64,000 bases of DNA from Alkalibacterium pelagium (GCF_900109325.1 NZ_FNZU01000004.1:1-64000), one strand, 5' to 3'; counted from the first letter of the stretch, positions 16,352-27,525 are shown. Notes: generated from the letters alone by a model not told the origin. A program made the numbers and translations.

Positions 16352-17740
16352 ATGAGAGCACTTTTAAGTCGATTTTCTAATTGGCCGATTCCGATTAAAA
16401 TCGTCATCAGTTTTGCATTTGTCATGTTTGCCGGTTCTCTAATATTGGCATTACCTATCAGTCAGCTTGACAGTTCTCAGGCGACTTACTTTGATCATTT
16501 ATTCGGCGCTATATCAATGGTCGCTGTCACCGGACTTTTTACCGTACCCGTTGCCCATACATATAATCTGTTCGGACAAATTGTTGTATTGGCTCTGATC
16601 AAACTCGGGGGTCTGGGGATCATCACTATAGTATCTGCCATTATTCTGCAGCTCGGGCGACGAGTCAGTATGAAAGAGGAAGTCACTCTTCAGCAGGCGT
16701 TGAACAGAAGTGACCGGATGGGGTTTAAAAACTTTTTAATATCTGTCGTCAAGTATACAACCCTTATCGAAGCCGTTGGTGCTTTTTTTCTTGCTTTTTA
16801 TATGGTACCCGCTTTTGGATGGGGAAGAGGCCTGTTTACTTCTATTTTCCTGGCTATCTCAGCCTTCAACAATGCCGGATTTGATAACTTAGGAACAACC
16901 AGTCTGCAGCAGTTTGTCGAAACGCCTATCGTTAACATTGTCATCCCTATTCTAATTATTCTCGGCGGAATCGGATTTTCAGTCTGGTTCGATGTAGCCA
17001 AACACTTTAAAAAATTCATCGCTGTCCGCAGCTGGCTTGATTTTAAAGGCACATACAGACGCTTGAAGCTTCACACCAGACTCGTCATCAAATGGTCTTT
17101 CTGGCTGATTGTAGCGGCCATGCTGATCATCATATTAGCTGAGTGGTTCCACACAGGATCTCTCGGTGATCTGTCTCCTCTTGGACGACTGCAGGCAACC
17201 TTTTTCCAGGCTGTCACGCTTAGAACGGCCGGTTTTGCCACAGTTGACCTGACTCAGTTTCATATGTTCACCATTGTTGTCTTTACAGTATTCATGTTTA
17301 TTGGTGGATCCCCTGGTGGAACGGCTGGTGGAGCAAAGACCTCTACCGTTGCATTAGTTGTTAAACTCATTGGTACTGAAATGAGAGGGTTAACGAACGT
17401 GAACTATAAAAAACGGACACTGGAAATGGATATAGTCAAGAGAGCCCTGGTTATCGTCGTTCTCTTTGTTCTTCTGAACTTTATCGGATTGTCTCTCATG
17501 ACGATCTTTGACGAACACATTCCACTTCAGTATTTGTTCTTTGAATCGGTCTCCGCTTTTGGTACAGTTGGATTATCTGCTGATCTGACACCTACTTTAT
17601 CTAGATACAGCCAGACCGTTATCATGTTTTCTATGTTTATCGGACGTTTAGGTCCAATCACTATCTTCACTGCATTGAGCACAAGAGACAGGAAAAAACG
17701 TGAAGTGACGTATGCTACAGGAAATATATTAATTGGATAG
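16352..17740 (+). CDS. ktrB: Potassium uptake channel subunit KtrB (TrkH/KtrB family)
   Basis: This is a 462-residue membrane protein. ATG at 16352 is chosen, with GGAAGGA upstream; a TTG eight codons earlier is possible. The four pore-loop motifs of the family are visible: AVTGLFT, NNAGFDN, RTAGFAT and GTVGLSA. Each supplies a glycine of the selectivity filter, and they alternate with eight or more hydrophobic helices. It moves K+ (with Na+ coupling in studied KtrAB) and requires the KtrA ring encoded 13 bases downstream. GdpP, which degrades the c-di-AMP that inhibits KtrA-type proteins, is also in this window. Confidence 0.93.
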   Translation: MRALLSRFSNWPIPIKIVISFAFVMFAGSLILALPISQLDSSQATYFDHLFGAISMVAVTGLFTVPVAHTYNLFGQIVVLALIKLGGLGIITIVSAIILQLGRRVSMKEEVTLQQALNRSDRMGFKNFLISVVKYTTLIEAVGAFFLAFYMVPAFGWGRGLFTSIFLAISAFNNAGFDNLGTTSLQQFVETPIVNIVIPILIILGGIGFSVWFDVAKHFKKFIAVRSWLDFKGTYRRLKLHTRLVIKWSFWLIVAAMLIIILAEWFHTGSLGDLSPLGRLQATFFQAVTLRTAGFATVDLTQFHMFTIVVFTVFMFIGGSPGGTAGGAKTSTVALVVKLIGTEMRGLTNVNYKKRTLEMDIVKRALVIVVLFVLLNFIGLSLMTIFDEHIPLQYLFFESVSAFGTVGLSADLTPTLSRYSQTVIMFSMFIGRLGPITIFTALSTRDRKKREVTYATGNILIG

Positions 17741-17753
17741 GAGTAAATAAATA

Positions 17754-18422
17754 ATGGTTAAAACAGTTGGAGTACTTGGATTAGGAGTGTTCGGATCAAC
17801 TATAGCAAAACAGCTGGGCGAACAGCACTATGATGTCATTGCTGTAGACAAAGATCTCATAGACGTCAATCGCGTGGAAGAACATGTCGTGCAGGCTGTG
17901 CAAGGAAACTTTACTGATATCGAACTACTTAAAAGCATCGGATTTTCGAATTGCGATGTTGTCGTTATCGGTACCGGATCAAACCTTGAAGCCAGCGTGA
18001 TGGCAATCATGAACTGTAAAAAACTTGGAATCAAGAAGATTGTCGCTAAGGCTAAAAATCGCATCCATATGGAAATCATGCTGGAAATTGGTGCAGATGA
18101 AATCATCCGTCCTGAAAAGGAAATGGGCGATAAAGTGGCTCGTAATATCATGCGCAATAATATCCTGGATGTCATTACTTTAGATGAAGACAACTCAATC
18201 ATTGAGTTTACGGCCCCAGATAGATGGGTCGGTCGAAGTTTGAAAGATCTGGATTTACGTAAGAAGTATAAAATCAATGTTATTGGTATGAAATCCTCTC
18301 CAGATGGTCCATTATCGATCAATGTACCACCAGAAGAGAAAATCAGACCTGACAGCTTCATCGTTGCCATTGGTAAGCCTGACACCTTTGAGCACCTGGA
18401 CTACACGGATCAGCTAAAATAA
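17754..18422 (+). CDS. ktrA: Regulatory RCK subunit KtrA (TrkA family)
   Basis: This is a 222-residue cytoplasmic protein. The RCK-N Rossmann domain (about 1-130) has GLGVFGSTIAKQLG and the ribose-binding aspartate in VIAVDKD. The RCK-C domain (about 140-220) is the usual c-di-AMP-binding site. It forms an octameric ring on KtrB dimers and gates K+ flux by nucleotide binding. It is cotranscribed with ktrB and followed by a terminator. Confidence 0.94.
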   Translation: MVKTVGVLGLGVFGSTIAKQLGEQHYDVIAVDKDLIDVNRVEEHVVQAVQGNFTDIELLKSIGFSNCDVVVIGTGSNLEASVMAIMNCKKLGIKKIVAKAKNRIHMEIMLEIGADEIIRPEKEMGDKVARNIMRNNILDVITLDEDNSIIEFTAPDRWVGRSLKDLDLRKKYKINVIGMKSSPDGPLSINVPPEEKIRPDSFIVAIGKPDTFEHLDYTDQLK

Positions 18423-18431
18423 ACAGATAGA

Positions 18432-18476
18432 AACAGCCTGCGTGAACGGAAGAAGTTCACACAGGCTGTTTCTTTA
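18432..18476. terminator. Terminator between ktrA and purA
   Basis: AACAGCCTGCGTGAAC pairs with GTTCACACAGGCTGTT around GGAAGAA, followed by TCTTTATTATT on the plus strand. It lies between the convergent ktrA and purA ends, and its arms are symmetric enough that it might also act on purA. Confidence 0.8.
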
Positions 18477-18485
18477 TTATTAAGC

Positions 18486-19781
<1,296 letters not shown>

Positions 19782-19809
19782 TTATCCACCTCTTCTATAA
19801 TTTTCCAAC

Positions 19810-19902
19810 AAAAAAGAGAATCCCCCGTTCGTCTATTAAAGTATACAAAGAGACTTTCAGCTCAGTTGTATCCTTTTTTCAACATAGACGGAGGCATTCT
19901 CC
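19810..19902 (-). promoter_or_regulatory. Long hairpin with T-run just upstream of purA: terminator or attenuator
   Basis: On the minus strand GAGAATGCCTCCGTCTAT (plus 19901-19884) can pair with ATAGACGAACGGGGGATTCTC (plus 19836-19816) across a loop of about 47 bases, with a small internal bulge, followed directly by TTTTTTG. The T-run ends about 30 bases before the purA start. It may end transcription of the upstream PTS operon, or be a leader attenuator for purA. I see no known riboswitch consensus. Confidence 0.55.
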
Positions 19903-19979
19903 TAACATTAATTGATTTAGTTTTAACAACGTTCACTATTTTACCACACATCTGTTAAATGTGAACCCCAAATCGTCAA

Positions 19980-21050
19980 TTAAAGTGTAATTTCGAAATC
20001 AAGATCGTCTTCCTCACCGGTAATCACAGCTGCTGACTGATCTACAGGTTTCTTGATCAGAATCTGAAGAGCAACAGAAATAGCTGTACCGACCAGGATT
20101 GCTGAAATAAAAATACCTAAGTTACTGGCCATCGGCATGCCGAATACACCTGAGACACCTGCTGTTGATACTCCGAATCCCATCATGATGGCTCCTCCGA
20201 CAGCCGCACCCATCATATTTGGTCCAATGATTCTAAAAGGATCTCTAAACGCATATGGAAGCGTTGATTCTGTGATGCCGACCAAACCGGATAGTATTGA
20301 TGCCGGGGCCATTCTGATTTCATCTTCAGTGTACTTGTTCCGGGCAATGAGTGACGCAATACCGACAGACAAGGCTGGAACCATGATTCCCGGGAAGACG
20401 GCTGCATTGACAACGAAACCGAGACCGCTCGGATCATTCCAGACAGCGAAGACAAACGTGATCGCAATTTTACCGATTGGGCCTCCCATATCAAAGGCAC
20501 ACATTGCACTGAGGATCGCTCCAAGCAGAAACGCATACTGAGGAGCCTGAGACAGATCGAGGAGATTAGAAATGATCAGATCATTCAGTGCACCGACGAA
20601 GATAGCGATTGGATAAGCCATGATCAAATAAAGCAGCCAGCCGGTCAAAACTGGAATCAGCAAAGTTTTCTTGATCGAATCGAGAAATAATGGCACCTTG
20701 ACCTTGCGTAGATACAAGACCAGATAGCCTGCGATAAATCCGGCCAGAATTGCTCCAAGAAAGCCACTTGCGGAAGTATTTTCAACTGGCGGATGCCCTG
20801 CAATATAACCACCGATAAACCCTGGTATAATAGCTGCTTTGTCTCCGATTGCATAGGCCATATATGCTGCAAATATAGCTGGAATCAAATCCATCATCAC
20901 CCATGCAAACCCGTTAAGTGTAGCGACCGCCGGAAAGTCGGCTTGAGATTGAGAAATCATACCAGTCAATGCGATAGTCATACCGGAAAAGACAATGAGC
21001 GGCAGCATGTAGGACACGCCTGTCATTAATGCTTGCTGAAATTTTTTCAT
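19980..21050 (-). CDS. PTS fructose-type EIIC transporter
   Basis: This 356-residue polytopic protein has about nine or ten hydrophobic helices. It starts with MKKFQQALMTGVSYMLP, a typical EIIC-Fru N-terminus. PGFIGGYIAGHP, FDMGGPIGKIA and GITESTLPYAFRDP are family motifs; the last resembles the substrate-site GITEGAIPFA motif. It transports and helps phosphorylate a fructose-like sugar. EIIA, EIIB and EIIC are three separate genes in that order. No kinase or regulator gene is adjacent, so the substrate is unknown. Confidence 0.9.
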   Translation of the reverse strand: MKKFQQALMTGVSYMLPLIVFSGMTIALTGMISQSQADFPAVATLNGFAWVMMDLIPAIFAAYMAYAIGDKAAIIPGFIGGYIAGHPPVENTSASGFLGAILAGFIAGYLVLYLRKVKVPLFLDSIKKTLLIPVLTGWLLYLIMAYPIAIFVGALNDLIISNLLDLSQAPQYAFLLGAILSAMCAFDMGGPIGKIAITFVFAVWNDPSGLGFVVNAAVFPGIMVPALSVGIASLIARNKYTEDEIRMAPASILSGLVGITESTLPYAFRDPFRIIGPNMMGAAVGGAIMMGFGVSTAGVSGVFGMPMASNLGIFISAILVGTAISVALQILIKKPVDQSAAVITGEEDDLDFEITL

Positions 21051-21110
21051 AATTGATCCTCTATTCCTTTAAATAGTTTTCTTATGAGTTTATGTCAACA
21101 TTACTAATGC

Positions 21111-21419
21111 TTACTTCAGTTTTTCTTCTATTTTTTTAATGACGCCATCTGCATTTTTAATAGCAGTAGCGACAGGGATCGTCACTTTCTTTATATTCTT
21201 GAAACGCTCAGTTTTAGCCAGTTTGATATCCGTAGCGAGAATCAGAATATCAGCTTCTTCAAGTTCTGCTCTGGTCAGAGCATTTTCGATTCCTGTTGCC
21301 CCTTGAGTCTCTACTTTCACCTCGTGCCCTCTTGCTTTAGCTGCATCCTCGATAGCCCGCTTCGCCATGAAAGTATGGGCCACTCCCGTAGCACAAGCCG
21401 TTACTGCAGTTATTTTCAT
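21111..21419 (-). CDS. PTS fructose-type EIIB
   Basis: This is a 102-residue protein. ATG at 21419 has GAGGAGG nearby; the longer frame would overlap EIIA. Phosphocysteine C9 lies in ITAVTACATGVAHT, the standard EIIB-Fru loop. The protein passes phosphate from EIIA to the incoming sugar bound by EIIC. It lies 13 bases after EIIA and 60 bases before EIIC. Confidence 0.92.
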   Translation of the reverse strand: MKITAVTACATGVAHTFMAKRAIEDAAKARGHEVKVETQGATGIENALTRAELEEADILILATDIKLAKTERFKNIKKVTIPVATAIKNADGVIKKIEEKLK

Positions 21420-21432
21420 CCAGATTCCTCCT

Positions 21433-21903
21433 CTACTGTATGTGCAGCATTGATTCAATAACATCAGACAATTCATCTTCTTTGTCTGCTTCTCTTATTT
21501 TTTCCTGCATGTTCTGATCCATTAAATTGTAGGATAGTGCAGACAACAGTTTAAGGTGCAGATCTTCTGCATTATCTTTTGGAATAATCAGCAGGATGAC
21601 CGTGTCAACTTTTTCGTCGTCCAAAGCTTCCCATTCCATTTTTCTGGCCAGCTTACACACGGACACGATCGGTTTTTCCAAATCAGATGACTTACCGTGC
21701 GGAATAGCAAACCCATTGCCGAAGCCTGTGGTACTTAATTCTTCTCTTGTCATGACTTCCTGGTATACCTCATTTTCATCAAACGAAAATGAGCAAGCTG
21801 TATGAACCAGCTGGACAATTTCTTTCAGTAGCCTGTCTTTCCCATCTGCATCCGATTTAACTTCAACAGCGGCATGAATGACAGGTCGGTCATTATTGGT
21901 CAT
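21433..21903 (-). CDS. PTS fructose-type EIIA (nitrogen/mannitol fold)
   Basis: This is a 156-residue protein with the phosphorylated histidine in GFAIPHGKSSDLEKP, the EIIA-Fru/Mtl signature. GGGGAG lies six bases before the ATG. It takes phosphate from HPr and gives it to the EIIB encoded next. It is the first gene of the three-gene PTS operon. Confidence 0.92.
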   Translation of the reverse strand: MTNNDRPVIHAAVEVKSDADGKDRLLKEIVQLVHTACSFSFDENEVYQEVMTREELSTTGFGNGFAIPHGKSSDLEKPIVSVCKLARKMEWEALDDEKVDTVILLIIPKDNAEDLHLKLLSALSYNLMDQNMQEKIREADKEDELSDVIESMLHIQ

Positions 21904-22035
21904 AACAGTCTCCCCTATTTTACAAATGTATGCTTTATTATAACAGCCGTTTTCAATTTTGAAAAAAATTTTGTATCAAAAAAACAGATCCCAAACGGTC
22001 AGAATTTTTCAAGGACCGTCTGGAGTCTGCTTTAC

Positions 22036-23400
22036 TTATGATATCTGGTTTTCTGGGTAATAGGACATGGAAGAAAACTTGTTGTATTCTTTAATGAACA
22101 GCAGCTTGCAGGTACCCCTGGCTCCCGATCTGTTCTTCTCAAGAATGACTTCGACCACATTGTCTTCTGTCTCGTCATCTTCCTCGTCGTCTTCACTTCT
22201 GTAGTAATCATCTCTATACAAGAATGCCACGATATCGGCATCCTGCTCAATCGACCCGGATTCTCTCAAATCACTTAAGATCGGACGCTTATCCTGTCTC
22301 TGCTCAACACCACGTGACAACTGAGACAAGGCAATCACAGGTACTGAGAGTTCTTTCGCCAGTTTTTTAAGCTGACGGGAGATCTCTGATACTTCCTGCT
22401 GCCTGCTTTCTTTCCCGCTGCCTTCGATCAGCTGCAGGTAGTCAATGACAATAAGGCCCAGATCCCCTTTTTCCTGTTTCAGCCGACGGCATTTTGCACG
22501 TATTTCAGCTGTCCGGATCCCAGGGGTATCATCGATATAAATATTCGCTTTAGATAAGCTCCCCATCGCAACAAAGAGTTTCTCAAATTCTTCTTCAGTA
22601 AGCTGTCCGGTTCTAAGATTGGAGGCATTAATCGTTCCTTCAGCACAGAGCATCCGGTTGACCAGCTGTTCCGCTCCCATCTCCAGACTGAAGATCGCGA
22701 CATTTTCATCTGTCTTAGTCCCAATATTCTGAGCCACATTCAAAGCAAATGCTGTCTTCCCGACACCTGGCCGGGCTGCCAGAATAATCAGTTCATCCTC
22801 ATGGAGACCTGCAGTCATCTGGTCAAGCATCTTATACCCAGTAGAAATTCCAGTAATGTCATCATCATTTTGAAATAGTTCATCTATATTGTTGATTGTG
22901 TCTCTTAAAACTGATTCGATCGAAACGAATCCACTTCGGCTGCGTTTTTCCGATACTTCGAGAATGCTTCTTTCTGCTTCATCAAGAAGATTGGGCACAT
23001 CATCTGCTTCCTGATACCCTTTCGATGCTATATCAGTTGCTGTCTGGATCAGTTTACGCAATATGGAGCGTTCTTCGACAATTTTGGCATAATAGTCCAC
23101 GTTAGCAGCAGTCGGCACCATACCCGCTATTTCAGCCAAATATGGGGTCCCGCCAACATCTTCAAGCAAGCTCTTCGTTTCTAGACTATTAGCAATAGTC
23201 ACAACATCAATAGCTTCATTTTTTTCATTCAAGTCTACCATGACCTGGAAAATAAGCTGATGAGCACGTCGATAAAAATCAGACGCTTCAACATATTCCA
23301 TCGCCGGTATTAATGCTTCCGGATCTAATAGTATAGACCCTAAAACAGACTGTTCAGCCTCTATATTCTGTGGAGGTAAGCGATCGCCTATCATTTCCAT
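22036..23400 (-). CDS. dnaB: Replicative DNA helicase DnaB (DnaC in Bacillus)
   Basis: This 454-residue hexameric helicase unwinds DNA at the replication fork. The N-terminal collar domain (about 1-110) begins with PPQNIEAEQSVLGSILLD. The RecA-like domain has Walker A in AARPGVGKTAFALN and Walker B in LIVIDYLQLI, with an arginine-finger region in QLSRGVEQRQDKRP. No intein is present and the length is standard. It lies downstream of rplI but is separated from it by a terminator and a parS site. Confidence 0.97.
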   Translation of the reverse strand: MEMIGDRLPPQNIEAEQSVLGSILLDPEALIPAMEYVEASDFYRRAHQLIFQVMVDLNEKNEAIDVVTIANSLETKSLLEDVGGTPYLAEIAGMVPTAANVDYYAKIVEERSILRKLIQTATDIASKGYQEADDVPNLLDEAERSILEVSEKRSRSGFVSIESVLRDTINNIDELFQNDDDITGISTGYKMLDQMTAGLHEDELIILAARPGVGKTAFALNVAQNIGTKTDENVAIFSLEMGAEQLVNRMLCAEGTINASNLRTGQLTEEEFEKLFVAMGSLSKANIYIDDTPGIRTAEIRAKCRRLKQEKGDLGLIVIDYLQLIEGSGKESRQQEVSEISRQLKKLAKELSVPVIALSQLSRGVEQRQDKRPILSDLRESGSIEQDADIVAFLYRDDYYRSEDDEEDDETEDNVVEVILEKNRSGARGTCKLLFIKEYNKFSSMSYYPENQIS

Positions 23401-23494
23401 TCTTCTGGTAGCTCCTTTTCTTAACTAAACTGTTTCTCTATTTTACATCATATCCAGAAAATTGTATATAAGGGAACATATGTTTAGTTCTTAA

Positions 23495-23510
23495 TGTTTC
23501 ACGTGAAACA
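23495..23510. other. parS site 1
   Basis: TGTTTCACGTGAAACA is a perfect 16-bp palindrome matching the ParB/Spo0J centromere consensus TGTTNCACGTGAAACA. It lies in the dnaB-rplI spacer. Confidence 0.9.
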
Positions 23511-23541
23511 TTACTGCAGTTTCTAAATCTGTCCCGATCAG

Positions 23542-23570
23542 TAAAAAAAGATGGCCGCGGTAGGGCCATC
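23542..23570 (-). terminator. Terminator after rplI
   Basis: On the minus strand GATGGCC pairs with GGCCATC around CTACCGC, followed by TTTTTTT. It separates rplI from dnaB. Confidence 0.85.
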
Positions 23571-23588
23571 CTGGTAATATTTTATTTT

Positions 23589-24038
23589 CTAGTTGATTGC
23601 TGTGACTCGAACCGTCAGTTCAGCAGATACTTCTTTATGGAGTTTGATTTCAACATGCTGTGTGCCTACAGAACGCATTGGAAGTGACTGGTTGATTTTA
23701 CGTTTGTCTACCTTTATACCGAGCTGTTTTTCCAGTTCTTTAGCAATTTGCTTAGTTGTTACTGAACCGAACAGTCTTCCATCATCTGCTGCTTTTTCTT
23801 TGATTTCAATCGGGTTGTTTTCAATCGTTTCTTTGTCTTTTTTAGCAGCTTCGAGGATCTCCTGCTCTTCTCTTTTCTGAGCTTTCTTTTTCATACTCAG
23901 TTCTTGTTTAGCTCCGGAAGTAGCTTCCTTCGCCAGACCTTTCTTCAGTAAAAAGTTATTTGCGTATCCGTCAGATACATTTTTAACTTCCCCTTTTTTT
24001 CCAGTTCCTTTAACATCTTTTAATAGAATAACTTCCAT
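23589..24038 (-). CDS. rplI: Ribosomal protein bL9
   Basis: This is a 149-residue large-subunit protein. ATG at 24038 (MEVILLKDV) has AAGGAG eight bases upstream and is preferred to the ATG two codons earlier. The N-terminal rRNA-binding domain with [13 protein letters not shown], the connecting helix and the C-terminal domain with GRLFGSVT are all present. It lies 23 bases after gdpP, the usual Firmicutes pairing. Confidence 0.96.
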   Translation of the reverse strand: MEVILLKDVKGTGKKGEVKNVSDGYANNFLLKKGLAKEATSGAKQELSMKKKAQKREEQEILEAAKKDKETIENNPIEIKEKAADDGRLFGSVTTKQIAKELEKQLGIKVDKRKINQSLPMRSVGTQHVEIKLHKEVSAELTVRVTAIN

Positions 24039-24061
24039 AGTCAAGTCTCCTTCTCTGTTCT

Positions 24062-26056
24062 TTAATCGAGTTGAGCATTTATAACTTCTTTTAATTCTTC
24101 TATTATTTCTGAAACACTTTTTCCGTCGATTTGTGTGGCTGCATTGGATAAATGTCCTCCGCCACCCATTTTTTCCATAATAATCTGTACGTTGATCTTA
24201 CCTAAGCTTCTAGCACTGATTCCCACCATGTCTTCAGAACGTCTGGTTATGACAAAGGCAGCTTCTACTCCTGACATACTCAACATCGTGTCTGCCGTCT
24301 GAGCAGATGTTACAGTGTGATAGATCGTTTCATTATCTCCGCTCGCAATAGCTACCCCATCTCGAACAAACTCAATTGTCTCGATCAATCTGCTTCGTTG
24401 CAGGTACTTTTCAGGATCTTCCTTCAACAGTCGCTGGATCATTGTTGAATTCGCTCCTACTGACTGAAGGTAACTTGCTGCATCAAATGTCCGGGAACCC
24501 GTTCTCAAGCTGAAGTTATTCGTATCTACGACGATTCCACCCAGCATAGCAGTTGCTTCTATACGATTGATCGGATCACCGTCCGTCGAGACATACTCGA
24601 ACAGTTCCGTAATCAATTCAGCTGTAGAAGAAGCATACGGTTCGATGTACACAAGGAGCGGGTTTTCTGTAAATTCTTCCCCTCTTCTGTGATGGTCGAT
24701 CACCATATTCTTTCTGGTTTTCTTAAGCAAGGTCGGTGCAATCGATAAGACAGGCTTGTGATGATCGACTAGAACGACCAGATCTTCCGGACCTATCTGC
24801 TTTTCAGCATCTGAAGGCGAGATGATATTTTTATTTACCTGCTCGTGTTTCTGTATTTCTTTCATTAGCTTGGCAACGTCATCACTCAAGTCTTCCTGAT
24901 CGACTACTACAAATACCTTTTTCTTTAGCATCATAGCTATTCTGGCTACACCTAATGATGCACCGATAGCATCCAGATCTGGACTTTTATGTCCCATGAC
25001 AAATATCTGTTCGCTGTCGTTCATCAGCTTCTGCATAGCCTGACTGATCATACGTGAACGGACACGTGTCCGTTTTTCCATAGGATTGGTCTTGCCGCCG
25101 TAATATCTCGGTTCATCATCTACTGCTTTAACTATAGCCTGGTCTCCACCACGGCCAAGTGCCAGATCCAGATTACTCTGAGCCAGCTCAGCCAGCTTAT
25201 CGAATGTCTCTTCACCATAAGACAATCCAAGACTGATGGTTAAAGGTAAATTACGTTTAGACGTTCGATCTCTGATATTATCAATAATATTGAACTTCTC
25301 TTTTTCGAGGCGATCCAATTCTTTTCTGTTCAGCAGCAGGAAGTACTTATCTGAAGATATCCGCTTGTAGAAAATACCATGCTGTCTTCCCCAGTTTGAG
25401 AAATAGGTCGTCAGCATGCTGTCGAAACCGGAGACTCCTCTGTCATCAAGCCCTTGAGTAATCTCATCATAGTTATCTAAAAAGAGCCAGCCGACAACTG
25501 GCCGTGCATCTTCATACTCTTCTTTAATTGTGGCATACTCAGTGATGTCCATCAGGTAAATGGCGTGAATATCTTTCTGAATAGTCACTTGGTATATTTT
25601 GTTTTCCCATTCGATCAGGTTATCCAGATTTGATGAATCGCTGTAGCATTCGAACAATTCTTTATGAATTTCTTCAAGTGCCTCACCCAGAACATTGTCA
25701 GTTTTCGCCAATTGAGTCTGCATATACGGGTTCAACCACTCGATTTGATTCTTTTCATTCAGTAAGAGTATACCTATAGGCATCTTAATTAGAGCTTCCT
25801 GCTCACCACGTTTAATCCGGTAAGAAAGATTCTTAATATATTCATTTAGTTCCTTTATATAGATATTCCCTATACGCCAGAAAACTATTAATGTAATGAC
25901 AAAGAGAACCAGCATGATTGCTCCAAGCCACATATACGCGATAAAACTTAACAGCGTCATAATGAGTTGTATGGCAAGGGCAAAAAATATAATCAGACGT
26001 AATGACGGGTCTTTCAGAAACTTTGGAAGACTGTCTTCCTTCACTTTATTGTTCAT
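24062..26056 (-). CDS. gdpP: Cyclic-di-AMP phosphodiesterase GdpP
   Basis: This is a 664-residue membrane enzyme. ATG at 26056 follows AAAAGGAG. Two membrane helices (about residues 20-60) are followed by a PAS domain, a degenerate GGDEF domain and a DHH/DHHA1 phosphodiesterase module. That module includes [31 protein letters not shown] and [12 protein letters not shown]. It hydrolyses c-di-AMP to pApA and so controls potassium transport, turgor and beta-lactam tolerance. The KtrA/KtrB system in the same window is a known type of c-di-AMP target. It is cotranscribed with rplI. Confidence 0.95.
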   Translation of the reverse strand: MNNKVKEDSLPKFLKDPSLRLIIFFALAIQLIMTLLSFIAYMWLGAIMLVLFVITLIVFWRIGNIYIKELNEYIKNLSYRIKRGEQEALIKMPIGILLLNEKNQIEWLNPYMQTQLAKTDNVLGEALEEIHKELFECYSDSSNLDNLIEWENKIYQVTIQKDIHAIYLMDITEYATIKEEYEDARPVVGWLFLDNYDEITQGLDDRGVSGFDSMLTTYFSNWGRQHGIFYKRISSDKYFLLLNRKELDRLEKEKFNIIDNIRDRTSKRNLPLTISLGLSYGEETFDKLAELAQSNLDLALGRGGDQAIVKAVDDEPRYYGGKTNPMEKRTRVRSRMISQAMQKLMNDSEQIFVMGHKSPDLDAIGASLGVARIAMMLKKKVFVVVDQEDLSDDVAKLMKEIQKHEQVNKNIISPSDAEKQIGPEDLVVLVDHHKPVLSIAPTLLKKTRKNMVIDHHRRGEEFTENPLLVYIEPYASSTAELITELFEYVSTDGDPINRIEATAMLGGIVVDTNNFSLRTGSRTFDAASYLQSVGANSTMIQRLLKEDPEKYLQRSRLIETIEFVRDGVAIASGDNETIYHTVTSAQTADTMLSMSGVEAAFVITRRSEDMVGISARSLGKINVQIIMEKMGGGGHLSNAATQIDGKSVSEIIEELKEVINAQLD

Positions 26057-26142
26057 AGTTTCTCCTTTTAGCCCATTTGTTTCCCTTATTCTATCATCTT
26101 TCGCCACTCTATTCTATACGAGATAGGGATTTCAAGCGAATG

Positions 26143-26158
26143 TGTTTCACGTGAAACA
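26143..26158. other. parS site 2
   Basis: TGTTTCACGTGAAACA is identical to site 1 and lies in the spacer between gdpP and the rpsR terminator. Confidence 0.9.
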
Positions 26159-26189
26159 TTCTCAGGTGCGAACAGAATAAGAAAAGAAA

Positions 26190-26221
26190 GAGCTGCAACA
26201 GTTATTACACTGTCACAGCTC
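26190..26221 (-). terminator. Terminator of the rpsF-ssb-rpsR operon
   Basis: On the minus strand GAGCTGTGACAGT pairs with ACTGTTGCAGCTC around GTAATA, followed by TTTCTTTTC. Confidence 0.85.
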
Positions 26222-26238
26222 GTTATAGTTAATTAAGT

Positions 26239-26472
26239 TTAGTCTTCAGTAACAAATGGCAATAAGCCCATGATACGAGCACGTTTGATTGCTTTTGTTA
26301 ATTTACGTTGATTTTTTGCATAAGTTCCAGTTACACGACGTGGTAAAATTTTACCTCTGTCTGAAATGAAACGTTTAAGCAAGTCCACATCTTTATAATC
26401 GATATATTCGATATGATTTGCTGCAAAGAAATCTACCTTACGGCGTTTTCTTCCGCCTCTGCGTCCAGCCAT
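26239..26472 (-). CDS. rpsR: Ribosomal protein bS18
   Basis: This 77-residue small-subunit protein binds next to S6 on the platform. [15 protein letters not shown] and the C-terminal [13 protein letters not shown] are typical. AGGAGG precedes the ATG. It is the last gene of rpsF-ssb-rpsR. Confidence 0.97.
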   Translation of the reverse strand: MAGRRGGRKRRKVDFFAANHIEYIDYKDVDLLKRFISDRGKILPRRVTGTYAKNQRKLTKAIKRARIMGLLPFVTED

Positions 26473-26497
26473 GTTATAATCCTCCTTTTATCTTGAA

Positions 26498-27055
26498 TCA
26501 AAATGGTAAATCGTCATCTGAGATATCGATGGAGTCATTGTTGCTTTCAAATGGATCTTCATCGAAGTTAGCATAATTGTTCTGATTGTTCTGATTGTTA
26601 TTTCTTGGAGCCTGATTCTGGTTGTTTTGTTGAGAATAATTACCGCTGTTATTGTTTGAATAATTTGATGAATTGGAGTATCCACCACCATTTGCGTTTG
26701 ATGACCCATCATTCTGTGCACGTTTTTCAGTGACAGATTTCGGTTCAAGCATCTGGAAATTCTCACAAACTATTTCTGTTACATAGACTTTTCTGCCTTC
26801 GTTGTTCGTATAATTACGAGTCTGGATACGACCAGTCACGCCTACTAACGAGCCCTTGCGGGTAAAGTTAGAAATTGTTTCTGCTGTCTTTCTCCAGGCA
26901 ACACAGTTTACAAAGTCTGTCTCGCGTTCTCCTTGAGCATTTGAGAATGGACGCTCTACTGCTACGGAAAAAGTTGCAACTGCAATCCCGCTTCCAGTAT
27001 AACGCAATTCTGCATCTCTGGTTAATCTTCCCACTAAAACGACATTATTAATCAA
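26498..27055 (-). CDS. ssb: Single-stranded DNA-binding protein Ssb
   Basis: This 185-residue protein starts at TTG (27055) with AAAGGAG eight bases upstream. An OB-fold domain (about 1-110) begins with [13 protein letters not shown] and includes [13 protein letters not shown] long asparagine- and glutamine-rich linker (about 115-165) follows, then the acidic tip DISDDDLPF that recruits replication and repair proteins. The position between rpsF and rpsR is conserved in Firmicutes. Confidence 0.97.
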   Translation of the reverse strand: MINNVVLVGRLTRDAELRYTGSGIAVATFSVAVERPFSNAQGERETDFVNCVAWRKTAETISNFTRKGSLVGVTGRIQTRNYTNNEGRKVYVTEIVCENFQMLEPKSVTEKRAQNDGSSNANGGGYSNSSNYSNNNSGNYSQQNNQNQAPRNNNQNNQNNYANFDEDPFESNNDSIDISDDDLPF

Positions 27056-27093
27056 TCAAAGGTCTCCTTTCATCAAAAGGCAATCATATTTAT

Positions 27094-27109
27094 TGTTTCA
27101 CGTGAAACA
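27094..27109. other. parS site 3
   Basis: TGTTTCACGTGAAACA is identical to sites 1 and 2 and lies in the ssb-rpsF spacer, ending two bases from the rpsF stop. Confidence 0.9.
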
Positions 27110-27110
27110 A

Positions 27111-27410
27111 TTAGTCTTCCAGACGTACGATCATATGACGAAGAATATCGTCATTGATACGAGCTAGGCGCTCAAATTCGTTGATTGCAGCTGCATCATT
27201 GGACTGTAGGTTTACCAGACGGTAAGTTCCTTCACGGTATCCTTTGATTTCATATGCAAAACGACGTTTCGCCCAGTCTTTTGATTCAGTAACTTCAGCA
27301 CCGTTATCTTTAAGAATAGTTTCGAAACGCTCTACAAGAGCTTTCTTTCCATCTTCATCAAGATCAGGACGGATAATATACAATAATTCGTACTTAGCTG
27401 TTTGACTCAT
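27111..27410 (-). CDS. rpsF: Ribosomal protein bS6
   Basis: This 99-residue small-subunit protein forms a dimer with S18. [14 protein letters not shown] and [21 protein letters not shown] are typical. AAGGAGG lies upstream of the ATG. It is the first gene of the operon and sits behind a leader of about 85 bases that can fold into two hairpins; in other bacteria this leader binds S6:S18. I do not claim the exact motif here. Confidence 0.96.
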   Translation of the reverse strand: MSQTAKYELLYIIRPDLDEDGKKALVERFETILKDNGAEVTESKDWAKRRFAYEIKGYREGTYRLVNLQSNDAAAINEFERLARINDDILRHMIVRLED

Positions 27411-27496
27411 CTTTGACTGTCACCTCCTTATGGTCTTTGGCCCTTTCATTTGAAAGAGCAAGGAGAGTATTCATTTAAGAGTACTCACTCCGAAAT

Positions 27497-27525
27497 ATTA
27501 TAGCACACGCAGGGTTCAGTCGCAA
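27497..27525 (-). promoter_or_regulatory. Promoter of rpsF-ssb-rpsR
   Basis: On the minus strand TTGCGA (27520-27525) and TATAAT (27497-27502) are separated by 17 bases. Confidence 0.8.

Noticed and set aside
19810-19902. T-box or purine riboswitch before purA
   Set aside because: No T-box sequence or purine-aptamer core was found; only a terminator-like stem is visible.
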